A stretch of 39,609 nucleotides of DNA from Diplodia intermedia (Eukaryota > Ascomycota > Dothideomycetes > Botryosphaeriales > Botryosphaeriaceae). The stretch is taken from NCBI GenBank assembly GCA_021495925.1, contig JAKEKT010000162.1:1-39609 (forward strand), written 5' to 3'. The position numbers and the translations under genes were made by a program. Numbering within the stretch: the stretch's first letter is position 1; the number at the start of each line of letters is the position of its first letter. The notes beneath the pieces were generated by a model, which had not been told where the DNA came from, ran no database searches, and saw only the letters and a program-made list of their open reading frames with translations. This document shows, piece after piece, positions 1-9,900 of this stretch.

Positions 1-301
1 ATATAAAATTATAACTACAGTCCTCGACACGATCGCCAGAACGATAGAGTCTGGTAGATTATTTAATTCATTGTGGGGTGTCAGATTTGTAGGCACCTAA
101 AACAAACATTTGGTTGGAAGCCGACCAATAAATCAAGCTAGACTAAGTTGACTGCCTGCACGTGACATCTCAACCAACTTCGGATACAACTCCATAAGAA
201 GAAGATACCAAACTTACGAGACGCTGGTGCTGAACATATCACTAGCCGCCACCGAGTCGTCATTGGAAGAGATGGCAAAGCACTATACCCACTGGATATC
301 T

Positions 302-307
302 TATATA
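302..307 (+). promoter_or_regulatory. TATA-like element upstream of small membrane protein A
   Basis: A TATATA sits in an AT-rich leader 61-66 nt before the first possible ATG (368) and 94-99 nt before the second (401). This is a plausible core promoter position. The rest of 1-367 shows no gene I can support. Confidence 0.35.
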
Positions 308-367
308 TTCAACGGTACCCAAGGCAATTAGCAGTAAAAAGAAAGAAAAAGTACAATCGACCAACCC

Positions 368-670
368 ATGACCTGTCACCTTACCTCTTCATCGACAATA
401 ATGGCCCAGACCTATCACGATGTTCCCGCGAACTCAAGTTGCTCCGCACACCAGACGCAGCAGGTCGCATGGACTTCCGCAACGACAATCGCCACTGTCA
501 GCCTTGTCATTATGGCTTTCCTCAACATGGGAGCACTCGCTATCGCCACAGCTCAGTTCCGCCTTGCCAAGAAGGTAGGTACTGTGTAGTCCAACCTTAC
601 TCGAATTTGCTGACTGTTTGCGCAGAAGGACCATGATGAACGTCTTCAAAGAGAAGCGGAGCAAGACTAA
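368..670 (+). CDS. small single-pass membrane protein A (tandem paralog)
   Basis: Two exons are inferred: 368-574 and 626-670. The 51-nt intron starts GTAGGT, has a TGCTGACTG branch region and ends GCGCAG. The product is 83 aa from ATG 368, or 72 aa from ATG 401, which agrees better with the length of its paralog. After a polar N-terminus there is one hydrophobic segment (TIATVSLVIMAFLNMGALAIA), then a basic QFRLAKK stretch and a charged exon-2 tail (KDHDERLQ). The paralog at 2443-2733 has the same intron position, phase and length and the same NMGAL and DERL motifs, which is the main evidence that this is a real gene. I do not recognise the family. Function is unknown; a small membrane peptide is all the sequence supports. 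Confidence 0.6.
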
Positions 671-833
671 GGGCCTTAACAGGTCGGAACAGAATCGCAA
701 ATGGGTTGGGTACGAGAGGCGTGGATGCAGATAGCGCTGATATATGTTCAGAGTGCATGTCTTGCTGTCAGCAGCATCGGTTGTGTTGGCGAAGGATAAA
801 TCTTTAATGTAAAACCTCAGTCAATACTGCTTG

Positions 834-1150
834 GCCGATGACGCAACCGACACCGTGAGGGGCTCGTGACAGCCAATCATAGCCAGCAACAAGTGTCAAG
901 CTATGCAGATCAGGCAATGCGCTGTAACGTCGCGCATGGGGTTATGCGTCAACACGGGGTTATGCGTCAAGCCAACCATGTATTCCCTCGGCGATGAGTA
1001 ATGGAGTCAGATCAGTACTCTATTGGCTTGACGCATAACCCCGTGTTGACGCATAACCCCATGCGCGACGTTATGAATCTTGTGGAGAGGGCCCTTGACA
1101 GCCAGAGCCCCGGCCCGGGCCCGACTGACCGGGTATATATCGCCCCGCCC
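834..1150. repeat. segmental duplication, copy 1 (downstream part)
   Basis: The DNA 3' of small gene A matches the DNA 3' of small gene B. The shared stretch runs from a GATGACGCA...GACACCGTGA block, through AGCCAATCATAGCCAGCAACAAG and ATGCAGATCAGGCAATGCG, to AGCCCCGGCCCG and ATCGCCCCGC. Similarity extends leftward through both genes to about 455 and 2505. The copies are diverged but collinear, except for the 145-bp insertion described separately. Confidence 0.75.
927..1071. mobile_element. 145-bp MITE-like palindrome with TA target-site duplication
   Basis: The arms 925-975 and 1023-1073 (flanking TAs included) are perfect 51-bp reverse complements around a 47-nt centre. The element starts ACGTCGCGCATGGGG and ends with its complement CCCCATGCGCGACGT. 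Each arm contains GGGGTTATGCGTCAA twice with an 18-nt period (938-952 and 956-970). The paralogous segment has a single TA (2957-2958) at the same place, and flanking similarity resumes in register on both sides. That is an empty site and supports insertion with TA duplication, as in Tc1/mariner-type non-autonomous elements. No coding capacity is present. Perfect arm identity suggests a young copy. Confidence 0.8.
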
Positions 1151-2442
1151 TCCCATCCGTAGCGGTTTGCGGAGAGCTACTCGTGTTATTGCTGAGCCTC
1201 AGCCTCGCCCTGCCTTTTTCAGGTTAGCTCGGACCCTAAGCATCGCCAGGAATCAGCTAACTACGACAAGTAAAAAAAAAAAAAAACGGTAATCTGGCCA
1301 CGTCCCATCTATTCGCCGCCGGACAAGCTTTCCCGCTATCTCTCATGTTGGATCAGCTCACTCAGTAGCCGAAGTACATATAGACGGGGGATCTTATTTG
1401 AAAAACCTTATAGAAGTGGAAATATTTTGATAGCCCGCACGCCCATGATCCTCTGTGTTATGAGCTGTTGGACAAAGATGTCCTGCTTCTGAAATAGATT
1501 CCAGATGGTCTATTACGCGTGAGATTCTATCAACAACACCAAGATTGGGTGCGTTGAGCTTCACCGGAAGCCCGAAGCCTGCCAGCCTTGCATGCGCTCT
1601 CACAAGCGATGACGAAAGCACGCGAGCCGCCACGCTTGCTTGCATCAGGAAATCCCGATTGCCACTTCGAGTAGGCTTGGCTGCTTATCACAGAGCGGTC
1701 GAGTGCGGCTTGGCTGCCTGGTTATATCGACGGCTTTGCTGTGCAATGACCTCACGAACCCGTGGGCGCCAGCCAACCGTTGGGTGGTCCGATTGTACTA
1801 CCTACTGACGTCATACAGTCAGCGGCTACCTGGTGCTTGTAGGGGCGCGGGGTATGAGGCTGGCGAGCAACATAAGCAGAGCGGCTGCCTACTTTGTCCA
1901 GTAGGTCTGTGCTGAAGGCGCGGTTGCCTTAAGGGCGAGGCTGATTTGAGTATCGGCCGAGCATCACCTGCAGGACGAGCGGCGCCGATCCGGTCTAGCC
2001 CTTCTGTCGCAGTGCCTTCTTCAGTAGCCCACTGTGAACGGTGACGAGTGATGGACAACCGTCAAGGGTATGGTGTGGTCCAGACCGGGCGCGCTGGTGT
2101 GATCTAGCCACAGGCTCTTGCGATGCCCGGGGTAAATTGGAAGGAGGCTTAGCATGTCAAGAAGACTGATTGACGCTCTCTGCCAGTGACGAAGGTTGGA
2201 ACAGTGCTCTTAGGAGACGTCAACAATTCTCCAAGCCAATTTAAGTATGAGCATGACACTGCGGCTAAGCTTCTGTGCCTGGTCAAGCCTGCTTGCCCCC
2301 TTCCGCCAGACTCACTCTCCTCTCGCGCATCAACGTTACGCGCTTCCTGGTCCACTCTTCGCCGAACTGCGCCATAGACGACGTTCCCCACAACCACTCA
2401 GAACACAGACCTCTGTTTCTCTCCATACTCGACACTCACTAG
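1151..2442. other. intergenic region between the two small paralogs
   Basis: No gene is supported here. There is a poly-A tract at about 1272-1285 and an imperfect direct repeat built on GGCTTGGCTGC near 1674 and 1709. Short open frames occur on both strands but lack recognisable motifs or conserved introns. Confidence 0.5.
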
Positions 2443-2733
2443 ATGTCTGTCATTCGTGGGAACAGCCCGACCTTTGCAGCGACTCCAACCAGTCCCGCTC
2501 TCCAGACGGTGGAGAATTCCTGGACTACCGAAATGACAATCGCCACTATCAGCCTCGTCGTCGGGGCGCTCCTTAACATGGGAGCACTACTCATTGCCCT
2601 CGCGCAATTTCGCCTTAAGAAGGTAGAAATTATGTGGTTTGTTGTGACACCTATTTGCTGACCGCCTGCGCAGAAGGACCGCGATGAGCGTCTGAAGGCA
2701 AGGAGCTGGAAAGTCTTGACGCAATGGTGCTGA
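2443..2733 (+). CDS. small single-pass membrane protein B (tandem paralog)
   Basis: Two exons: 2443-2622 and 2674-2733, separated by a 51-nt intron (GTAGAA to GCGCAG, branch region TGCTGACC). The product is 79 aa. It matches protein A in the membrane segment (MTIATISLVVGALLNMGALL), in the basic QFRLKK stretch and in the exon-2 start KDRDERL. The tail then differs (ARSWKVLTQWC against QREAEQD). Keeping the reading frame across an intron of identical length and position argues for two functional paralogs. Family and function are not recognised. A Cys is the last residue. Confidence 0.6.
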
Positions 2734-2871
2734 AGCGCAGATGGGTTGTGTAAGATAAACATCGATGTGTATGATATATATGGGTGTGTGAATTTCCTTT
2801 GGTTAGCTGCAATCGTTACATTAGCGAAGGAATACATCTTTATCCCGGAACCGCAACCACCATCGCCGATG

Positions 2872-3050
2872 ACCGATGACGCATTCCGACACCGTGACGA
2901 ACTCACAACAGCCAATCATAGCCAGCAACAAGCCATGCAGATCAGGCAATGCGTTGTACGCAGCTCGCGGAGAGAAGCCTTGACCCGGAGCCCCGGCCCG
3001 AGCGCATCGCCCCGCTTTCGTTCCAACCCCGTTTTGCGGGGAAAAGAACA
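2872..3050. repeat. segmental duplication, copy 2 (with empty insertion site)
   Basis: This is the downstream part of the second duplication copy, collinear with 834-1150 but lacking the 145-bp palindrome. The uninterrupted TA at 2957-2958 marks the ancestral insertion site. The boundaries are approximate. Confidence 0.7.
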
Positions 3051-3059
3051 AACGAGTCG

Positions 3060-6000
3060 TGTCATCAAGCGTGTTGATCGTAAGGCCTCGTTCTTTCCTT
3101 TAGCGGTGTAGCAGCATACAGATCGTGGTGGAGCACCACCCCGTTGCGTCAGCTACTTGGTTACGCAATGCGGAACAATCGTCGTCACCTTTGGCCGCCG
3201 TACGTTCTCCACCGCTTTGAACCGGCGGGGTGGTTCCGAGTCTATCGCTATTTCGGGAGCTGCTTCTAGACGGTTTCGATGATCGAGGGCTTTTGCGGTG
3301 CGTGTGTGGACTTTTGTGTGTTTTTGATCGTCGCCGTCGTTGGCCTACTAGTCTTCGAGACCCAGACTTCGTTCGACGACCACGAAGGTGGAAACCGGCA
3401 TTGGCGAATCAGAACCGGGGTGGCCCAAGGGTAAGGTTGCCGTAGTGACAAAATCGTGTAAACAGTGTCGATTGCTGTCGCTCGGCGCAGTTTCCACCCG
3501 GCGACACGTCGTCTCTGTTCTCCACACGTTCCAGACTCTTTCCCTTCGTCTCCGTCCCTTTCCCTCGGTGCCCCTCCCTTTTTTTCCCTCGTGATGAGCC
3601 GGCTGCACCGTCATCATCCCTGCTCCGCTCTGCCGTTCAATCCGGCATTTTCATCAGGCCTTACGGTCTAGCCCTGCCCGACCCTCGCAGCACCGGCCAC
3701 GAAATCTACTACCCATTGCGTCATCAACCGCTTTTGGGCATTGACGAGGCCGATGCGGCTCTTCCAGAAGCCCGCCGCCCATGCCCAAAGGCGGACCCAA
3801 CCTTAATAAACAACAAAGCGTTTCCCAGGCCACATCCCGGGTACACATCAGCCACTTGGGGGGCGTGGGGACCGAGAGAGAGCCCAAGCTCGAACTGGCG
3901 CGCTGGCGGCCGGCTGTCGGGTATTCTTTGCAGAACGCAGGGTCCTTTTTTAATTTTTATTTCTGACAGGACGCCGTTGTTGACGTACAGTGGTACGCTA
4001 TGTTTTCCGGTGCGGCGGAAGGAAGGAAGGGTCCTTCGGTCGGGCACTGGCACACTGGCTGGGTTGGCTGGATTGGTTGGCTGGCTGGCTTCGGGAGGAA
4101 ACCACCACCGAAAAAAAGACCATCGATTATCCTGCTGCTGTTGCTTTGTTTCCCTCGGAGCGCAATGTCTCGGGCGCGCGGCTGCATTATGTAGTATCGA
4201 CCGCTTGCTCCCCGCATGCACGACAGCAGGCTGGCTGGCTGTGATCGACTGATCTACTTACGCCGCGCACGGGTGCCGAAGCGCTGCTGCCGACGCGCTG
4301 CTGCTGCCGCTGCCGCCGATGCTGTTCTCCACGACGGGCGTCATCAGTCACATCATGTTCGCGAGGCGCGCTCGGCATCTCCACGCGGAGGCAGCGAATG
4401 ACGTACACGCAGAAAGAGCGGTGCTGCTGCTCGAGCCAACAGACGACGTATCGGGGTTAGCGTGCGTGCGTCCGTGTGCTGGGGTCGTCTCCCACCCACG
4501 TGCAAAGCAGAGCCAAGCAAACAATGGAAGCGGCGGTGGAAGCCTCACTCTTACCGCCTCCGTCGCTAGTGAGTGGTGGTTGTCTCAGTTATTTTGCCGT
4601 CGCCTGGCCAGTCAGGCCGGCCTGACTAACTAGTCAGTCTGCCTTCAGCCCTGCGGAAAGCGAAGGAAAGAGAAGGACAGGAAAAAAAATTGACTTTCGG
4701 CAAATGACCATCACTAGCTTCGGTTGCGGAAAGGGTGGCTGGTGACGGCGCGCTCGCAGCTGTCAGGCTGCCACAAATGGGTTCCGTGCGGCCGACTATG
4801 GCTGAAGTAGTACGATAGTCAAGATGGGTGCTAAGCCCTATCGGTGCTTCTTCCGCTTGGCTGGCATTCAATGGTCGAAATCGCCTCGGGCCCAATCGAT
4901 TTTTGGCTGGCCGCCATCGCGCATGCCGCTGGTGTTGTGGACGCATTCCAAATCCATATTTCGTAGGGCTGAGGCCTGATGTTGCGATGAAGAAAAGAAC
5001 TAATGCGCGGCCTGCTGCTTGGGCTGTTGCCCGCATAACCCGAAGCAGGTTCAGTATCATCACGATCGTTATCAACACCACTCATCCGAGCTGGATGGAT
5101 ATCGTGCTAGTGCTTGAGCATGTTCGCGTGTGAAATGCAGCTGCGGAGTCGGTAGCTTCTCATGGCAGACGGGCCGAGAGTTGAGAAAATGATAGGCTTA
5201 CACGGTGTAGAAGGCGGTGCACGAGATCGAGGAAAGCGTGCAGCTGCCGTCGTACGCGCTGCTGCCGCGGGGGATCATCGATCTCAATATGTGATGGAGC
5301 TAGCGAGGCGGCGGTGCTAGAGCGGCCAATGGTGGGCAGGATTGGCGGCGGCTATCGCGACCAGGGCCCAACAGAAGCAGACTCGATGGAAAAGAATCTC
5401 TGGATCGAGTGCCGATGAAGCCGTGTACTGCGCAGAGGCCGAGCACCTTGGTGGCGTGAACTGCTCATAGCCATGGCGTCATGACTGGGGCGTGAGTCGC
5501 GAAGGCAGACGAACGCTCAGACCCTGCAGATCCGGAGGGGTCGGATTTTTTTTTTGTTGTTTATCGGCACGTCGGCGGTGGCTTGCGGATATGGCGACAA
5601 GGATGGGTGGATAGGCTCCGCAAGCCCACCCTTCGCATCCCGGTTCTTCCCTCAATCACCGATGGAGTTGGCAAACGACGGGGCTGTTGGGCGTGTCCTC
5701 GGAAGCTGGCGTGACTGGTTAATTTGGCGTGGCAAAGAGCGGAGTGAGCGGTGTAGGCGCCGCAACGCCGCCCCGGCCACAACACGGCCAGGAAGAAGGG
5801 TGATATTCGAGAAGCGCCTGGGGTGCTGCAGGGCTCGGGACGCGGCGCGCGGGCTGGCACCCAGCGCCGGGGGTCGCGCTGGAAGCAGAGGCGCGGCCGG
5901 GTTTCGCAGACGTTATCGCGAGATGGAGCGGCGGACGGGAGTTGTGGGCGCAAGCCTGATTCGGGAAGCCGGAAGGGCGACCCCGGGAGCTTCCATGGGG

Positions 6001-6909
6001 CTTCGACTGAGGAGTGGTGGGAGTGGATCGGGGCTGGCGCGGCTGCCAGAGGCCCCACCCGTCGCGCCTTCCAATCACTCGCCGCGGCCGCCGCACAGTT
6101 TCACGGCTTCCGCCTCACGCCCAATCGTTCCTGCCTGCCGCGCGATTCGCGCTGCCTGCCCCCGCGACGCGTGACGCCGCCAACGCGCTGCTCGACCTCA
6201 CCACTCACCCGGTGGTTTGTCCGCGGGTCACGGGCGGTCCCCGCGAACTGGCCTGCCCGGGCGTGAACTGACTTTGCCCAGCCTCGCATCGAGCAAGAAC
6301 CCTGGCGATCCACCAGCGCGCGTCTCACCTGCTGCAGGCGTCATGGCGTCATCCACTATTCATCCACTGCGCGTCCACTCTCCGTCCACTCTCCGTCCAC
6401 CGCGCGCACGTGACAGTGTGATAGCCGTTGTGGGTGCGGCGCAGCCGGTGCGCGCCATGCTCAACACCACGACCCGATGCGCGCCTCGCTCAGCCCAACG
6501 CCTGAGGTAGCGCGCCTTCAGCGCCTCGCGCCCGCGCCAGGTCTCCCCGGCCGGCCTGAGCGGCGCCGCCAGTGCCGGCGATGACGGTATGGCCGTGGAG
6601 GAGGAGACGCGATCTTCTTGAGCACAGGTCACTTTCGACAGCGCAGCAATCACGCGCCAGGACGTGCCCATGGGCGCAAAGAAGTCCAAACAACCATCGT
6701 GCCACCGCGCGCCCCGTCCAGCTACCCATGGTGGCCCCGCCCACCACCACCACCAACAAATGGCGGTGAATGGCGATCGTACTGCTCGAACTGGTGGACC
6801 CGCTTGCCCTGGTCACGCCGCATTGGTCCCCATCCTTCGCCGATAAGATGCCAATGCAGATATACCGCTGCCCGCGCAGCGCTGCACACTTCCACCAAGA
6901 AAAGCCTCG
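3060..6909. other. 3.8-kb stretch without a supported gene
   Basis: GC-rich sequence with pyrimidine-rich tracts (about 3530-3590), GGCTGGCT-type short repeats (about 4045-4090) and repeated CACTCTCCGTC (about 6376-6400). The longest open frame (about 5554-6174, plus) has biased low-complexity composition and no recognisable domain or plausible intron structure, so I do not call it. The right-hand part is probably the promoter and 5' leader of the long gene starting at 6910. Confidence 0.45.
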
Positions 6910-9900
6910 ATGGGGGCCGCTGAGTCCAAGGCCGTTGCCGCATCGGGCGGAAATACTGCTGACTTCGCCGCAACCAATCCCAACGCCCTCGCTGGCCTCC
7001 ACGCCGCCATTGAGTCCAACGTCTCGCCGGACCTGACCACCATGGGCAACAACGCCTCCGTCCCCGCCCAAGGCCTCGACCTGGACGCCGACCACGCCGT
7101 GCCGGATCTGCAACCGACTGACGGCACTAACGACCTGCAGCAATCCATCCCGTCTGCCGACCCGGAGCCGGTGTCCGTGGACCTGCCGCACGAGGACCGC
7201 CCGTCTACCGCAACGGACCGTCCGTCTACCGCAACCGACCGCCCGTCTACTGCAACAGACCGTCCGACTACTGCAACTGACCGGTTCAAGGCCAGGGACA
7301 CCAGACCCGCCTTCCTGCGCCGTCTGACCATCGCCCCTTCGGCCGTGTCGACCGCCGCCGCTCACCATGAGAACGTGTCCGCCGGCCCCGTCTCGTCGAG
7401 TCCGGCAGAGCGGCAGGCGATTGGGGCCAAGGAGCACTTGACCAAGTCGAATGCCTCCATTGCCCGTGTGTCTCCGCCCATGAAACCGGCGGAGCTGGCA
7501 AGGACAAACGATGACGATCAGGAACATGTCGCTGCCGCCTCCATCACTCTTCCCCCTTCTCGTCCCTCCACCTCCTGCTCCGTGAGCAGTCTCGGCTCTG
7601 CTGTCCATGACTTCGAATCCCACGCCCGATGGGAGGCGATGAACCGTGCCGGCGGAGATGTCTCTCCTCTTGACAGGTCTCGCGCCAACTCTCCCGTGGG
7701 CTCTTTCCGCGAGCAGCAAAGCTTCCAGAGCGATGTCGAAGAGGGCACCCGGACATTCGACGAACGCTCCCAAGCCGGTGGCTCCGTTGCTCTGTCCGAA
7801 GCCGACGCAAGCTGGCGACGGGAGAGCTGGGTGAATCAGGACGAGCCTGGTTCGTGGCACGAGGAGGATCAGAGGAGGCGCAGCGAGGCTGCCGAGCAAA
7901 GGCTCGACATGGCGCTCGACAGCCTGCGCCGCAACAGCATTCCGGCCAGCGTGGCCACAGCCCAAACCTTCGGCTCCTTCGCTCACCCCTTCGAAGACGA
8001 CGACGATGACGAGAGCTTTGACGATGGCAACCAAATCAGGCCCGAATACCTGCCTCTGCCTGACGATGCCACTGACGGCACTGCCGACGACGAGCTCTCG
8101 GTGAGCATGGCTACTGTGTCTGACGTCTTTGAGAAGCGCTACAGCACCGAGGTGACCACCCAAATGACCAACGGTGTGGAGAACTCCGATGATAAGATGG
8201 CCTCTTCGCAGTCGCCCGCGGGCGAGACTGCGGATGCGGAGGGCGAGTTGGACGTCGAGCAGACGGGCTCGGATACCGAGGTGGACAAGGCGACGACGGT
8301 GGGCAGCGTCGACGACGTCGGCGTGCCTGAGGGAGATGCTACCGTTTCGGACGATATCTCCGAGACACATGTGACGGCCTCGAACGTTGCGTCTGGAGCC
8401 GTGGACGCTACCGCCCCACTCGACTCTGGCGTGGAAGAAAACAGCGGGTCGGGCGCGCAGGTCCCCGATAGCGAGACCCCGACCGCCGAGCAGATCACTG
8501 CCTCGAACGACACGTCGCCTGAGTCAGTCGAGCAACTTGATTCGGCAATCGAGGCGGTGGAGGTGCCGACCGCGGAAACTAAAGAGGCGCACCCGCAACC
8601 TGAGGAGGAGGACGCTGCTGCCGCCGGTCCCGTCGATACCATGGCCAACGACATCGCTGAGATCGCTGAGCCTACCCCCGCCGCCGAAAACGCCCAGGAC
8701 GCCGTCGCCGCCCCCGCCCCTGCCGATGACGGTGAAGCTGCCCCCGCGACCGAAGAAGTCGTCGAAGTGCAGCTGAGCAGCATCAAGGAACCCGCGCCTG
8801 CCGGTGTTGAAACGCGCAGCAGCATCGCTGACCTCTCCATCGCTGCCGCCGCCACCGCTCCGGAGAACGACGAGAGCAGTGCAGCGGTGGAGGACCTGTC
8901 CTCGCAAACTGTTGTAAAGGTCATCGACGACGCGCCGCTGGTTGCCGATCCTGAGTCGGTTTCTGCTAACGTCGCCGCTTTCCCTGCCGCCGAGGCCTCA
9001 TCCGTTCCCGAGGGGGATGTGGCCGAGGAGCAATCTGAGGAATCTATTGCTGACACTGCTGCCGAGATCCGCTCAAAGCTCAACTCTCCTCACACTTCCA
9101 ACTCGCAAGCTGCTGAATCCGTTGCCGCCGAGTCTGTCAGCCTCAGGGACATTCTCCAAGAGACTACGCTGGTCGAGACTCTGCGCGACAACATTGGCTC
9201 TGGTGATGAGGGAAGTGGAGCGAGTCTGGCACTCACCGGCTCCGTGCCCAAGGAGAACAAGAAGGATGATGAAGGCGAAGCAGGGCCCGTCCAAGCGCTT
9301 GATCTGCGTCACGTCAGCAATGCTGGCGATGACGATGGCTGGGCAATCCCCGACCGTGATGAAGAGGAGCCGCAGGCCAGTGCCCCCGTTCGTTCGAGGA
9401 GGAAGAGTCTGCCCCTGCTCTTTAGGGACATGAAGGACAGCAGGAAGGAGAAGAAGAGCCACCTGCCCGTCAAGAAGGAGGCGAAGGAGACCAAGGCTGC
9501 CGCACCTTCGAAGAAGGATGGCAAGCCGGTCCTCTCTTTCGCTGGCGTGAAGGAGTCGCGGATCCCGGCCGCACCTCTCTCTGCTCCGATGGAACCGTCC
9601 AAGATGCCGTTCAGCCCTGGTAAGAAGGGCCGTAACGTCCTCCACCGGAACCCTCCCGCCGTCAAGCAGTTCGACCAGCCGATGCCTTCGCCGACGACTG
9701 TGAAGGAGAAGAAGAAGCGCGGCTCCCTTCTTGGCGTCGTCTTTGGCCGTTCCATGACTCCCACTCTCGACGTTGAGAAGGAGAGGGAACGCCAGGTTGA
9801 GAAACTTAACAAGGAGAGGGCCAAGGAGCAGGAGAAGGCAAAGGAGCCGAAGTCGAAGAAGGACAGCAAGAGCAAGCTTGCGATACCCCAGCGCCGCTAC

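Noticed and set aside
5554..6174. 206-codon plus-strand open frame
   Set aside because: Arg/Gly/Pro-biased composition, no conserved block, and overlapping long frames on the other strand; probably GC-driven.
6490..8370. 626-codon open frame on the minus strand
   Set aside because: It lies antisense to the 1601-aa gene, is low in complexity and shows no domain; it follows from the GC-biased codons of the real gene.
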